Shown here one piece after another: positions 11,052-23,451 of a DNA stretch of 64,000 nt (positions within the stretch are counted from its first letter, which is position 1; the number at the start of each line of letters is the position of its first letter). Source of the DNA: Nymphaea colorata (taxonomy: Eukaryota; Streptophyta; Magnoliopsida; Nymphaeales; Nymphaeaceae); the NCBI RefSeq assembly GCF_008831285.2, contig NC_045138.2, positions 19,005,934 through 19,069,933 on the forward strand. The letters are read 5' to 3'. Made by a program: the position numbers and the translations under genes. The notes under the pieces are model-generated. The model was not told where the DNA came from and did no database searches. It was given only the letters and a program-made list of their open reading frames with translations.

Positions 11052-13050
11052 TCTCTTTTTCAGTTACGTCATTCTATCAACATGTAAAAACTTAGATAGA
11101 TCTGCTTTCAAATTGGTGGTTTTAGAGGCAAAAATACAGAAATAAAACAACTCATCTTAGCTTTTCTTAGGGTGCTGATGGGAGTCTCAGATCTTATATA
11201 TTCAAAGTACTGCGATCTGATGCAATAGCACTTTTAGCAGAATGCTCGAGCCTCCTTTTCTGCTTGCAGTGACAAAACATCTGATATAAGAACAAATCAA
11301 GGAGGCTCTACTCCCAAATTCTCAGATCTCGAATCCGAGAAGTCTCATTTCAGATTATCATTGAGGTTATCAAGCTCCCCTTCAATGATTAACCCAGGTG
11401 TCGAATATTCTTTCTAGAATTCTCCAATCTCCTAAGCCATTGATGGCTTACAGTCCCAGCAGAGTCTAGAAATGTTCAAATAAACAACTATGGCTGTGGG
11501 TGCTAGTGCAGCACATCTCAAAAAACTTGGGTATATATATATTATTGTTTCTTAGCTTGATCTGTTATTTAAAAAAGAGAGGGAGGAAGAAAAAGCGAGG
11601 GAAAAAACTTTTGAAAATAAACAGGAGCAGCTAGCGTGCATGTCAGAACCGCATCGACATGGGTGCTGCCCCTTTTTTAAAGAGTCTGTGTGACATAGAT
11701 AAACAACTGTTTGATACTGCTCTTGGGTGTTTTCTTGCTTCCTTTCACCGTGTTGCTTCTGCCATTCCCTGGCCAAAACTTGACCCTCAGTTACTATTAT
11801 CTTCTTGGATCATATCCCATGTTCAGTATTTGCCTGGCCCAGCTTGTAGTACCATCCAGTAAGAATTTATCTGCAGAAAGTGAGATGATCTGCAGTTGGG
11901 CCAACTTGTTCTAGCCCCATCATTTACTGTCCCCATTTCAATGGCCAATTGCTGACATCCAATGAGACGCAGAACGTGCAGCGGGCCAACCCTGCTCCTG
12001 AGCCTTGTCATTGTTGAGGACAGCAGACCCACCATGCTGTGGACCCATAAGGTCCTGGCCTGCTACTTTTGGCTGTCTTCTATGGTCGACTCAGTGGATG
12101 TGACCCATGCCTCTGGGTCACTGCGCCATGATTACTCCAATGAAGGTGATTGATGCGGCAGCCATGGCCCAGAAGCTTCTTCCTGCAATGTAGAACAATG
12201 GGCCTGAGCAGCAATTGGGAGGGAAAGTATTGGGCATGAAACTATTTGATATAGAAAGTATTTCATCACAGTACCAAATTCTGCTGTCACAATTAAATGC
12301 AAAATATCTGTGAAATATTCCGTTAATGAAGGCTATTAATATATCGGGTTTCATATAGTTTTCTAATATTTAAGAGCTATGGACCTGAATATATGTCTTT
12401 GTCAGGGCCAAACAGTGTATTCTACTGAAATGGATGACTGGAATTCTGCAGTTCGGAAATTCGTATACATAGAAGGAGAAAAACAATGTTGGTTAAATGT
12501 CAAACATCTGCATTAGTTTATGTCTGAACCAGAGAAGCTTGCGATTAATTTTCTCTCTGTTTTCTTCTTGGGAAAAGGAAAAGCGTTCTGGGTACATTTG
12601 CCTGCAGGCTACAGGTGAAATGACTGTCGATCTGTAGGTGAAAAGAAAATGAGAACAATGCATAGAAACAAACAGATCATGGCGACCTTATTGCAGATCA
12701 TGTTAACTTATTGTAAAACATTTTACTGCAAAGACGCCGGCTGTCATATCCAAGTCCCCGTCCACTGCCTTTCCTAGTCCAGGGGAAAATCAAGGTGAAC
12801 TTATACCTCCTTTTCACCTTTATTAAATTTGTTTGCTTTTGCAGAAAGATAAAACTCAGTGGTGATATGAACAGCTTATTTAGAAATCAGTATAAGAAAA
12901 AATTCTTATCGAATGAGGGCTAGCAACTCATATCTTTAAGTGTACTAAGTTAAAAATATCAAGAATCAAGTTTAACGCAAGCAAATTGGATTTAATCCGC
13001 AGCCTGGCCAGTTCGATTTAATTTCCAATCTTTACAACACTAACAGGAGC
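11052..13050. other. Intergenic, no gene recognised
   Basis: Short frames near 11,550-12,350 occur on both strands in a less AT-rich stretch, but none resembles a known protein or has a convincing splice structure. No repeat family recognised. Confidence 0.4.
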
Positions 13051-13059
13051 GGTGCTTGG

Positions 13060-13250
13060 GGGTGGCAGGGGTCCACGGTCCGCCCTCAAATTTTGAAAAA
13101 AACAAAACAAAATTTACCACCTAATAGTTTGAAAATTTTTAACTTGGCTCCGGTAACAATTTTGAAAAACATTGTTTGGCTCCTATAAAAATTTGGAAAA
13201 TACTACTTGGCATCTTCAATAAAAAAATTCTGGCTCCACCTCTAAACGCT
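13060..13250. repeat. Dispersed 'GGCTCC...' repeat copy
   Basis: Begins near GGTCCACGGTCCGCCCTC and ends AATTCTGGCTCCACCTC. It contains three roughly 30-bp units of the type 'AATTTTGAAAAA...TTGGCTCC'. Other partial copies lie near 2,866, 6,410, 17,095, 17,744, 28,370 and 60,330. Non-coding; part of a common plant dispersed repeat. Confidence 0.5.
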
Positions 13251-13341
13251 AGCCACATAAACCCGAACTTGGTGTCAATTGATGCATTGCAAAGCCGACA
13301 GTTAGATCTTAATATTAAGATCGAACATAATGTATATAGAC

Positions 13342-13729
13342 TATGGATGTCATCAGATTGTATTTGAATCAGATATACTCTTAATTGTTTATCATTTTCA
13401 GATATTTGTATATTCAGAATCAAATTCGAATTTGAATATGAACAAAGAAAAGTAATAACTGTGTCTGAATCCAATTTTTACATTCATATCTAAATCCAAA
13501 TCTGAATTTTGAACCGAATTCAAGATATAAGAGAATTAGATATATGGTATTTGTTTAAAAATAAATCATATCTGAATTCACAGCTGAATCTGATCAAATA
13601 TTTATGCATATCTGAATCCGAATCCAAATCTAATAGGATGTTATTTCTAATCCGATTCCTTAATCGAATATTGATTTGTTTTTTTTTCATGTCCTAATTT
13701 TTCTTCAAACAGAGATATTGGCATCCCTA
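13342..13729. mobile_element. hAT-type MITE with GAATCCGAATCCAAAT-rich interior
   Basis: The left end reads TATGGATGTCATCAG and the right end reads, in reverse, TAGGGATGCCAATAT, an imperfect terminal inverted repeat. Flanks ATATAGAC (13,334-13,341) and ATATAGAT (13,730-13,737) agree at 7 of 8 positions, as expected for an old hAT target-site duplication. The interior is made of variants of CTGAATCCGAATCCAAATC on one strand. No coding capacity. Related interiors are seen at 23,452-23,830 and 60,060-60,240. Confidence 0.75.
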
Positions 13730-14348
13730 ATATAGATACTTCAATTACTCCAAGTCAGCTGTTGAACCACGTGAAGGCCTGGGGATTGAACATGGATTTG
13801 TTTAATCGGATCCAGGTTAACGATCCGTCCACATCCCTCTGCAGCAAGACAGATCTTTGTGCTGGCTCTCACGGTTGGGTGGTCGTCCTCACAAGGGAAC
13901 ATGGCCATTAATGAATCGGTCTTCTTCTTCCTACAGGAACAACAAGTAACAACCCATGGAGCGTCTCCTCCGCAGATGCATCGGACCTTTCTTCTCATAC
14001 TGTTGATCCCAGGGCCTTGTCAGTAATGGTTGTCTTCTTTTAACTGTCAGTTATTTGGTTGCATTCTTTCAGATTCTTTATCTTTTCTGACGAAGACAAG
14101 ATAAGAACAAATTTACCTTACAGAACTGTCCTATTCTACGCTCCCCTTTTAAAAGTTTTTAACCGCAATGTATCTCAAAAGAAAAGTCGTCCCAGCGGCG
14201 GCTCCGGTGACCAACTCAGTAACTTCAGTACTGGGTCGTCAAGTTTGCTTGTTTCTTCTAATGTAGTAGTGACTCAAAAATTAAAAGATGACTAACTTTG
14301 CGATATCCTTTTAAATGGTTTGTTGGTGCATGACAAGTGGTTTCTATC

Positions 14349-14450
14349 ATTAGTTTTATTCTCGTGGGTGTTAATCTTCTGTATCAGAAGATAAAAACAA
14401 TTAGTTTTATTCTCGTGGGTGTTAATTTTCTGTGTAAGATAAAAACAAGT
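14349..14450. repeat. Tandem duplication, period 51 bp
   Basis: Two adjacent copies beginning ATTAGTTTTATTCTCGTGGG at 14,349 and 14,400. The second copy differs by a few bases and a short deletion around TCTGTATCAGAAG. Non-coding. Confidence 0.85.
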
Positions 14451-14924
14451 AGATGAGCGGAAACCCTTGTATTTGGGGTTTTACTCTGCCAAAGCCAGAA
14501 ACAAAGCCTCTTAGCCTTGATGGAGACCCAGCCTCAAAAAAATTAACTCGTGAATGCATTTTAAGTGTGCATAAAGATGCAAACTTGCTGAATCTCGGTT
14601 CATTGGCAAGCCTACTTGCATATCATTATACACAAGAAAAACTTAGCTTAGCATAGTTGGTTGGACTGGCAGACCAGTGAAAGTTAGTCGTCAGTTTGAT
14701 TTTCATATGTGCTACTCCTCAAGGGCATACTGAACTTTAGTTGATAGTTTGGATAGGTACAAGGGGTAAAAACTAATGACATATAAGGTTCTAAAGAGCA
14801 ACGTAGACCAACTCCCCTCTTTCATATTTAACCAAACCACGCTGCACCAACTTCTCTTTTCTTATTTTGACCGACAACAAGTCATATTCTACTGTGGACC
14901 AAATTCCCCATCTGTGTTCCACCC

Positions 14925-15085
14925 AAACTAGGCCAGCTTAGCCCCGGCTTAAGCCGTAAATAACCAGCCCGAGCTGGGTTCACCTCAATCGAAGGGAGCT
15001 CGAGCTCAAGCGCGGCTCAGCTAAGCTAGTGAGCTCAGACCATGTGGTTCGAGCTAATTTCCCTAGCCGAGTCGAGCTTAGATGG
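14925..15085. repeat. GAGCTCGAGC-rich repeat fragment
   Basis: The segment from about CTAGGCCAGCTTAGCCC to CGAGCTTAGATGG is full of GAGCTCGAG and GAGCTC words, like the elements at 1,735, 27,334 and 29,217. Clear terminal repeats are missing, so it may be a truncated member. Confidence 0.45.
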
Positions 15086-15489
15086 ATGAACCTCATTGCT
15101 CCTTGGATACCCTTTCTCCCTCTTGTGGTCGCCCATAGGTTGAGCAGAGAATGAAGCACCGAGAGACGCCATACTTCTTCTGCGTTGCATGTGGGGAATT
15201 GATGACGGGAGTCTTGGTTCTTTGTCAATACGTGCAAGAAAGGAAGACTGATTTCCAGCCTCCTTCGTCTTCGCACCGCACATCCCTTTGCCCTTTTATG
15301 CCAAGGAGCAAAAGGGGAAGTAGGAAGCGCCATCATCTGCCTGTCACTCTTTTTTCATTCAAAGCCAAAATCATGTCACATGGGCAGGCCCCATCCGGGG
15401 AATCGGTGGCCTCGTCTCCTCTCAAATCTCTGCTTTCTTTCCCGCCCCTCTTGTTCTTACTCTTTTCATTAACAGTTTTTATCCCATCA

Positions 15490-15633
<144 letters not shown>

Positions 15634-16290
15634 TAAAATATGACCTAAGAGTAGTTCAGTGAGGAACATATATTAGGTTAGTCTTTTTTCTTTACTTTTA
15701 AGAATGTTTTCCTAATACTTGAAAGAAACGCCTCTTGTCTCATTAAAATTTTGGTAGTGGAAAATCTTTTTTTTTTTACAAAAGTACTTTGAACTAAAAC
15801 ATAATTTATATTAAATTAGTATTTATAAATACATTAAGAAGTTCACATTTTGAATACTTTTTAACACAATTTTAAGAGGTCTTGTTTTTATCTGTTGCTC
15901 AAATGGTCTCCTATTTACCAATCTCTCTCACTATATATATGTTGTGTAAGCAATAGAAACATGATCTCTTAAATTCATATTAGAAAGTGTTTTAAAGAGA
16001 ATGTGAAACTTCTCATGCGTTTATAAACAATAATTTAATATAAATCATTTAGTTCAATTCATGTTTGTAAAAAAAATTGATCTTTCTATTATAAAAATTT
16101 TTGCTGTTATAAGAACAGATCATTTTTTTATTATTAAAAAAACATTATTAAAAGAGAATGACTAACTTAACAACTGTTTTTCGTCAAATCATTCTTAACA
16201 TCATATCTATAAGGTTAGATTACAAAAATTATTTGAATAATTAATTTTAGTGAGTTTGGATTTTTGTTTTTTATCCACAGGCTTGGTATA

Positions 16291-16404
<114 letters not shown>

Positions 16405-16624
16405 ATTCACGTGTAGGGTACATGTGATACCGTTTAATATGGGAGCCACTCATTTAGAATTCAGTGTTGGATCATGGAGGGATGACGACGAGTAACGGAA
16501 AGAAGAGTCCCCATGTGAGAAATCATTGACGTGTTTGGTGGATGGATATGGTCTACTAACTAGCAAATAGAATAATGAAAGCTTTTGCGTGCACCTTGAT
16601 CCCTTTTGTTTTTCTATCTTAGGG

Positions 16625-16825
16625 TAGGTAAGTCAACCGATCATTAGGGCCATGAAGGGTTCATAGGTTTGAACCCAGTACAGGGACGTAGGCCTAACAG
16701 CTGGGCTCGGCCCTTGCTGAGCTGCAGGGGGCATCCTTTTTCCACGGCGCGACTTAGCTTTACGTGATTGACTCGAGTTGGAGAGGGACCCATTCCAGGT
16801 TGGTTTGAGCAATTTTCTGCGCCTT
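16625..16825. mobile_element. SINE-like segment with B-box motif
   Basis: CATAGGTTTGAACCCAGT near 16,660-16,677 matches a polymerase III B box. The following body of about 150 bases (GGGCTCGGCCCTTGC onward) is GC-richer than its surroundings. The A box upstream is not clear, so this is a weak call. Confidence 0.3.
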
Positions 16826-17029
16826 GACCCACCTGCCTGAGTTAGTACAGCTCATATGCTCAACTAGCTTGTTATGTTATTATATTAGGTTGTCGTTATG
16901 GCAGGTTGATCCAGTCTGTTTGCTTTGGTTGGAAATGTCCAAAAGTAAACAACTAGACATGTATAATCAAGAAAAATGGTGCGACACTTGTCCAACTTTG
17001 GAGTGGCCTATACTCGAAGATCCCGGGAT

Positions 17030-17280
17030 GATGTGGGAGGCCGCACAGCCGGTAGGTCGGCACAGACTGCAGTTCAAATCCCATGGGCATTCTCCAGTGG
17101 CGGAGCAACATGTGGGCTGGTGTGGGCATTTGTCCACACAGTCCCACAAAATTTCTTAAATTAGATATCAACACCGTCAAATATTTATTCATTTACACAT
17201 ATTGGTGCCCCTTAAAATCTAAAATTCTTTACTCAGTGCCCGTCATTCCGTCAATCTAAATTTTTTTGCTCTACCACTTG
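17030..17280. repeat. tRNA-like head next to a GGCGGAGC repeat
   Basis: GCAGTTCAAATCCCATGGGC near 17,069-17,088 looks like a B box, preceded by GCACAGCCGGTAGGTCGGCA. Directly after it TGGCGGAGCAACATGTGGG begins a copy of the dispersed GGCGGAGCC family. Probably two overlapping or nested repeats. Confidence 0.3.
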
Positions 17281-17389
17281 TATCAAATATTGCCGCAAGT
17301 TGGAACAAAGTGTGTGTGTGTGTGTGTGCATTATATATGCTCTCCAAGAATTCTACCACTGCTTTCAAACAGTGTTTCAGTAATCTTAG

Positions 17390-17520
17390 AGGCCGTTTGA
17401 CAGCGGTAATCCATTGTTACATTCTCATAAATCTGTCTCAAAAAATTAAGGAGATACATAAAAAACTATAACAAATGTTTTCGTGAATCTGCTTTACATG
17501 TTATTGTTGTCAAACAGCCA
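17390..17520. mobile_element. Small MITE with GGCYGTTTGACA ends
   Basis: The left end AGGCCGTTTGACAGC and the right end in reverse TGGCTGTTTGACAAC form an imperfect inverted repeat about 131 bp apart. No clear target-site duplication is visible, so the superfamily is uncertain. No coding capacity. Confidence 0.55.
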
Positions 17521-17530
17521 TTCATGGATA

Positions 17531-18590
17531 ATTGACATTTATTTACAATGTCACTGCTTTCTGCTGAACATGATGACAACCTTCTCTCTTTTGGCAAAGT
17601 TTGGATACTATTTATTGAGACCAGACCCATAACTTTTGCCTGAGATTAAGGCTTACCACTTTATTCATTTTGGCACCAGGTTGATCTGTGCTTTCTCTTG
17701 AAATGTGTGAACAACATGCCAGGAGTTCAACTAACAAAACAGTAGCGGAGCCAGGAATTTGTGTTTGATGAGCACTAATACAAGAAATTTTAGATTTACA
17801 GGGCACCAACATGTAATAAACTAAACCATGTGGAGGATTAACCATTAATGTGAATACAGGAATTTATGTGGCTGCCCATGCCTAGCTCTATGTGGATCAT
17901 GCACATCTAAGTCCAGCAGATCTAGCTGATCCACTTGTCGACATGAAGCGAGCGCCACGTCTGCTGTTGGCCGGTTACCTCGAAGCGGCCGAAGCCCCTC
18001 TCTCTTTCTCCCTGGCCAGTGAGAAGAACACAACCACTTGAGATGCTTGCTTTGTGGTAGACAAGGATTTGATCTGGAAATGCATGAGAGGGATAGGGGG
18101 TGACTGATCAAAGAAAAGGAGATCTTAGACTGAGCACACCACAAGAAATAAAGTGAGGATTATGGGGACAGGAAAAGGGTTTATGCAGACTATGTGGGTC
18201 CAAGAGCAATTTAAGATTAGAATTAGCCTCTTAAAGTACTTGGAAGCGCGAAAACTATGTGTTTCTTTCACATTCATGAAGCCATCAGAAGATGACATTT
18301 CAATAATGGAATTGGAAGTTTTGTCTCCATGAGATGAAAATGAACTATCTTCATCTTGAACTTGAACTTCTCTTTTCATGTTAAAACTTTGTACTTTCTC
18401 TTGGAATTCAGTTTTTGTGTTGTAAACCCTAACTGAGTAGTAAATATTCTGTACAGTGAAGGCCTAGAGTTCATTTTAAGTGAAGAGACGTCTCTAGCTA
18501 CAGTTTTATGTTTGGCACCTGAACTCACTTGTGCTTCTCAAACAGCTTCCTGGTCCACCCGTCCAGTCACAGTCAGTCTTTGAATGATGG
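17531..18590. other. Intergenic, no gene recognised
   Basis: A further partial copy of the GGCGGAGCCAGGAATTT family lies at about 17,744-17,830. Short frames on the - strand (17,612-18,379) have no recognisable family and are not connected by plausible splice sites. Confidence 0.4.
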
Positions 18591-18599
18591 TTTCTCCAG

Positions 18600-19150
18600 T
18601 ATTGTTCTGAGCAATGTTGGTTCTCCAAGTCGTATCGGAATTGAACGATCCGCTGGATCCACAATACATATGGGCCTGTATCGGCCTACGATTGGCTTTG
18701 TATCAGCTGAGATCTGAGGCTCGGCTTTTGCTTCTCTTTGCCTATATGGTGCGTATCGGTAGATGGAACGATACGCACTCTTTCACATCCGGTTCTCCAT
18801 CTTGTAACAGGGACCACAAAGATGAAATCCACTAAGTTTTTCTCATGACCAATGTTGTGAAAAACAGTTTGCTAATCGAATCCGTAACTACTGATTCCAG
18901 GAATCAGCTGATCCTGCAATTCAACTGAATCGGTTGTGAATCGATAAAAGGAAAGATATATAAAATAATTGAAATTTTTTGAAAATTATAAAGACAATTA
19001 GAATTGCCACCAATTCGAATTCGAATGGGCCGACCCTGATGAAATTGCCGCTAAACTTTATTTTATAACCGATAAGAAGATCTGCTTCTCGCAGTACAGA
19101 TCCGCAACTGAACAGAGATCCTATAACGACCCAATCTCAGCATCTAAGCA
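18600..19150. repeat. GTATCGG- and GAATCGG-rich dispersed repeats
   Basis: Two blocks. About 18,620-18,780 is rich in GTATCGG/CGATACG words. About 18,850-19,150 starts AATGTTGTGAAAAACAG and is rich in GAATCGG/CTGAATC words. Both look like degenerate short-word MITE interiors, but no matching end pairs were found. Confidence 0.35.
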
Positions 19151-19825
19151 TGCAAATCCGCCTTCTCATGTTGCATGTTGATCCGTTCAAATTGTCAGAA
19201 TGGTCTGAGTTGAAACGTCTTCTTCGGATATCTTGTACAGATTTTGAGTGCACATTGTTTGCAGATTGTGAGTGGGAAAAAAAGTGATCTACTGCTATTG
19301 TACTACCGTAAAAAACGGAAGATAGATGAGAAAACCGAAGTTATTAGATAGATTTTCTTCTCAATCATAGAGTTTCGGGGTCCATCTTGGGTACGTCCCA
19401 AACCCCAGAAATATGTCCTCCCAATCATGTAAAAGTTAATGGTTTCAGAGATTCTGTGGGTGCTTCCGTTTTGTAGTTTCCCACAAGAAAGAATGATGTA
19501 TTTATTCTTCCGCAGAGGACCTGTATAATTCCGTGTAAGTTGCTGTAATTTGGGGATTGATGATGACAGTGGTCAGTGCTGTTGTTAACGAAGTGAGAAC
19601 TATTAACAAAGGGAAGGAATTTCAATGGTTAAAAAGAAAAAGGAAGGAAAGAAAAGTCATAAAAGTGGAGATGACATAAGATTTGGACCCATCCGGGAAT
19701 CTCATTCCCAGGGCCAGCAGTTTTAAATGCAAGAAAAGGCCACCTATGAGGCTCCCCGACATCTTTGCCTCAATTTCTAATCCTCTGTGGCGCAGAATAA
19801 GGAGGAAATTAAGGCCTAGATCCTC

Positions 19826-19835
19826 TATTTATAAG
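19826..19835 (+). promoter_or_regulatory. TATA box of the DUF1677 gene
   Basis: CTATTTATAAG lies 840 bases before the start codon and about 50 bases before the CT-rich leader. A transcription start near 19,855-19,870 is expected if it is used, which leaves an 800-base leader and suggests 5' UTR introns. Confidence 0.5.
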
Positions 19836-19859
19836 TTTCCATCACTCTCTTTCTCTCTT

Positions 19860-19878
19860 CCCCTCTCCCCCTCCTCCT

Positions 19879-19939
<61 letters not shown>

Positions 19940-20674
19940 CTTCGCTATCTCAGAGCAACCATCTGTCAGACAGGACCATTGAAACAAGTGAGTTTCTCAA
20001 AAACCTTGCTGAAACTCTCTTTCTTTTTCTATCATGGAAGGCTGCACAGGGTACAGAAGCTTATTCTGCAGTCCTGCCAATCTTTTTCTTGTTCTTTTTA
20101 TGGATATCTTCCAACTTTGTTTGCTCTCTGCACTCTGGACCTGCAGAGATGGAATCTCTCTGCCATCAATGCAAACGTTTTCCAAAGCAAACGTCCAATA
20201 AACAAAATCGAGAGCATGTTTTTCTTTTTATCCTTTTAATTCCTGCTCTTGTTTTTGTTGGTTTTTCTAGGGAGAAGATACCCATGTCAGATGTGAATCC
20301 CAAAATTTCCTGAACCATTGGTTCCCTTAAATCAAGAAGAATCCATCTGATTTTACAAGTGTGAAGAAAAACCCTAAATCTGATGCTTGTCTGTACCATT
20401 AGCTGGCCGACATTTACAACTGGTTTGACAGAATAGGCTGGTAGATACTTTACTGATTTTAGTTAGATCCTGTAGTTCATGACCGAGATGCCTCACCAGA
20501 TTCTAGGTCTTATTTCAGTTTCTCTTCTGTTTCTGGTGCGCTCTCCGATATGTAGATCCAAGACGACAGAAATGGCTTCCGCCATTTGTAGCATGAACAT
20601 CTTTACACTTTTTGATCTGTCGGTTCATCGTTTGAAAGCATCTTATAGATGTCAATCTTTGGTTAGGACCCCAA
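19860..20674 (+). other. Probable spliced 5' leader of the DUF1677 gene
   Basis: A donor-like AA|GTGAGT occurs near 19,987. Good acceptors are present at the end of TTGGTTTTTCTAG (near 20,270) and at TCTTATAG (near 20,648). Which sites are used cannot be decided from sequence. Small frames in this stretch are not supported as genes. Confidence 0.35.
19884..19933. repeat. (CT)n microsatellite in the probable 5' leader
   Basis: About 25 CT units following CTCCTCCTCC. CT-rich tracts just downstream of the TATA box are common in plant 5' leaders. Confidence 0.9.
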
Positions 20675-21064
20675 ATGGAGATCGAATCAGTGAAGTGTGA
20701 ATGCTGTGGACTCAAGGAAGACTGCACCCAGGACTACATAGTGGAGGTGAAATCAAAATTCAGTGGAAAATGGCTATGCGGGCTGTGTTCAGAAGCTGTC
20801 AGAGATGAAATCATCAGAGGCAAGTTCGCGTATGGGATTGATGAAGCAATCAAGGCACAAATAGCCTTCTGCCGGAAATTCAAGTCCAATCCGGCCGTCA
20901 AGGTCGCCGACGGCATGCGTCAAATGCTGAGAAGAAGATCAGGGGAGTCTTCTTCAGCCAAGAAGCTGCTGAGGTCTGCCACCGCTCCCCAAATGGGCCA
21001 GGACAGGCTTTCAACCTCTGCTGCGCTCTCAAGCACGAGCTTCCTCTCTAGCTATGCTAGTTGA
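20675..21064 (+). CDS. DUF1677 family protein
   Basis: A 129-residue, single-exon protein recognised as a member of the plant DUF1677 family; its biochemical role is not established. The family core is complete: C8, C10, C11 and C17 in KCECCGLKEDCT, then W33-L34-C35-G36-L37-C38 followed by SEAVRDE, and a basic segment ending IAFCRKF and GMRQMLRRRS. The paired cysteines suggest metal binding, but this is inference. The C-terminal 40 residues are Ser/Ala-rich and low in complexity, as is usual in the family. The ATG at 20,675 immediately precedes the conserved core and the length is normal, so the start is likely right. The protein has no signal peptide or membrane segment. It stands alone, with kilobases of repeats on both sides. 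Confidence 0.92.
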   Translation: MEIESVKCECCGLKEDCTQDYIVEVKSKFSGKWLCGLCSEAVRDEIIRGKFAYGIDEAIKAQIAFCRKFKSNPAVKVADGMRQMLRRRSGESSSAKKLLRSATAPQMGQDRLSTSAALSSTSFLSSYAS

Positions 21065-21450
21065 TGAAGATGATGATGTTGGTGTCCTCTGTTTCTCTTG
21101 CCTCTGCTTTTCTCGGATCTCCATTGATCAGATGTTGTATATATAAATCTTCAATTTGATTGAGTTTCAGCTAGTCTTGCTTCTCCAACTTCTCTTCCTC
21201 CTTCTCTTTCTTTTGTTTGCAATTGGTCTGTTTGCTGCTTAGTCTAGTATTTTCAATGTCAATGAGGAGAAAAAACGGATGTTTTCCAAATTTAGTGAAT
21301 GATTGAAACCAAACCTTAATTCATTTGTTCATTTCAAAGCCAGCGTAACCTCAGGAATTCTGCTTTGAATGGTTAACTGAACAGAGCTTCAACAGAGACG
21401 GAATTTATTTGAGTAAACGAGTTTAAATTGACTGAAGAAGACGGCATCTC

Positions 21451-21536
21451 TTAAAATTCATGCTTGATTAAGCTCAATCTAAAATATTTTCATTTAAAAT
21501 TCATGCTTGATTAAGCTCAATCTAAAATATTTTCAT
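21451..21536. repeat. Exact tandem duplication, period 43 bp
   Basis: Two identical adjacent copies starting TTAAAATTCATGCTTGATTA at 21,451 and 21,494. Non-coding and recent, since no differences are visible. Confidence 0.95.
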
Positions 21537-22095
21537 ATGTTACAAACTTTGCTTAAGCATAGAAAACGAGCAGCGTTCTTAACAAAAGTTGCACGCACGA
21601 CACTGAGGACAAGACCCCGAGACACCGATACAGGCCATGTACCTTGTAAGTATAAAGAATTGGATGAACAGCTCTCTACCATAGGTCTCTCCACTTGATC
21701 ATAGAGAACAGAAACAAAAAGCATACTAAGATAAATGCTTTTCATGTTACACTTATAATTGACCAAATTACAGCGTTAAAGACATCCAAAGCGTTCACCA
21801 AAACCATGCTCCTCACTGATCATTGCAGCCGAAAAGGCACCTTACCTCTGTTCTTCTTGTCGACTGGCAGTGTAAAACTGAATGAGTTTCTCATTGAATG
21901 ATGCGCTTGGGGCCTGTTATAGACGGTCTCTCATTCGCATATTGTTGCATTTTATATCTTCTAGACCAAGTGTTGTTTCATCCACTCTGAATATAAACGA
22001 GCTCATGAAATGTGATTAAATCCACTGTTCAGTACCTGTGCACATCAGTTAGTATCCGCTGATGTGCATAGATTGGGGGCCATTTCGAAACAGTA

Positions 22096-22175
22096 AACAT
22101 TATGTTATTGTCTAATGTATTTAAAACAAAAATTGAACATTATGTTATTGTCTAATGTATTTAAAACAAAAATTG
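22096..22175. repeat. Exact tandem duplication, period 40 bp
   Basis: Two identical adjacent copies starting AACATTATGTTATTGTC at 22,096 and 22,136. Confidence 0.95.
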
Positions 22176-22522
22176 ATTAGATTCATTAGACATTTAAAAA
22201 AACATTCCATGAACATGCTCTACTTCTCTCGGAGCAGATGCAGTAAATAGTAACATACTATTACTCTTCCCAAAGAGCCCATTCGATCGATGCTCATATG
22301 GGCTCCCTTAAGAACAGGAAAGTGCCGGGCCGGGCTTAACAAAATGAAAAAATTGTGACCCTATGATTGTGTATGATGTCTATGTACAAAGTACTGCCTA
22401 ATCGCATTATTTCCTTTATGAATGTGCCTGACCTTGGCATCATTTGCATTTGCAAAGTTTTCTTAATTTTCTTCATTATTCAGTGCATCGAAAACTTAAG
22501 AATATGACACTAAGCATCCACA

Positions 22523-22554
<32 letters not shown>

Positions 22555-23451
22555 CACCCCCAACCCACCAATATTCTATTTGTTGATGGGGATTGCCAAA
22601 AATGCTATTAAAAAACCAGCATCTACTAACCAGACTCATATTAACACTAATGAATCAGATTCTATCAAAACTCTAAAGTTAAGTATGTTTATGTAAGAAA
22701 ATGACGTTTTTGAAAGTCCTTATCGCACATCCTCCATCCTCTCTCTCATGTTCATGTTCGGATGCCAATAACGCCTAATGAGCATCCAACTCTTGTCCTT
22801 GTTCAAGTTAAAGTCCTCGAGCCCAATTTTTCCAACACAAGTGGACGTTCTTTTATTGGCCTTGCTGCGAATCTCTCCCCGCATGAACTAAGTGCCATTC
22901 CCCACGTAATATCAACTTTATAAAAAGCTTTTGAAGTGCTTTAACTTTTCATTTCATTAGGTAGAGATCAAGGCCCCACAAATTAGTGAGCAGCATAATG
23001 ATCCGATTCCTACCCAAGATATAGCTCCCCATAACATCCGCTCTTTTCTTGTTTCCCCTTTTCTTTGCTCCTCCTTTTGATCACTGTGATTGCAATTAGT
23101 GGCAAACAAACACCTGTTAGTCCACCTATTATGAGTAACCATCTAATCAATTGACTTTGGATTTTGGTACTCTGTTTCACTCCTTTTGATAAGGCAAAGT
23201 TTCTTTTTTCTTGTTTTTAAACGAGGAACCTTCCAGGAACCAGACCACTTGCATTACACATCTTATATAACAACAATCAGTGCTGTCAGTATTGGATTCC
23301 ACTTTTTATCAGAACTCTTAAGTAAAGTTTATGAAAGTTTGATTATAAGATTACTTTATCGATACATATGGCCCTAGTACGGGGTTGTATTGACAAGATT
23401 AATTAATATACGTATTATATATAGTCTCAAAATCAAACAATGTATGAACGG

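Larger units (their letters stand above)
21065..23450. other. Intergenic (3' flank of DUF1677 gene), no gene recognised
   Basis: The first few hundred bases are probably 3' UTR. The remainder holds two exact tandem duplications (separate entries), a CT run at 22,532-22,553 and short unsupported frames. Confidence 0.45.

Noticed and set aside
16625-17100. Functional tRNA genes at the B-box-like sites
   Set aside because: No complete cloverleaf with matching acceptor ends could be drawn; SINE-like origin is more likely.
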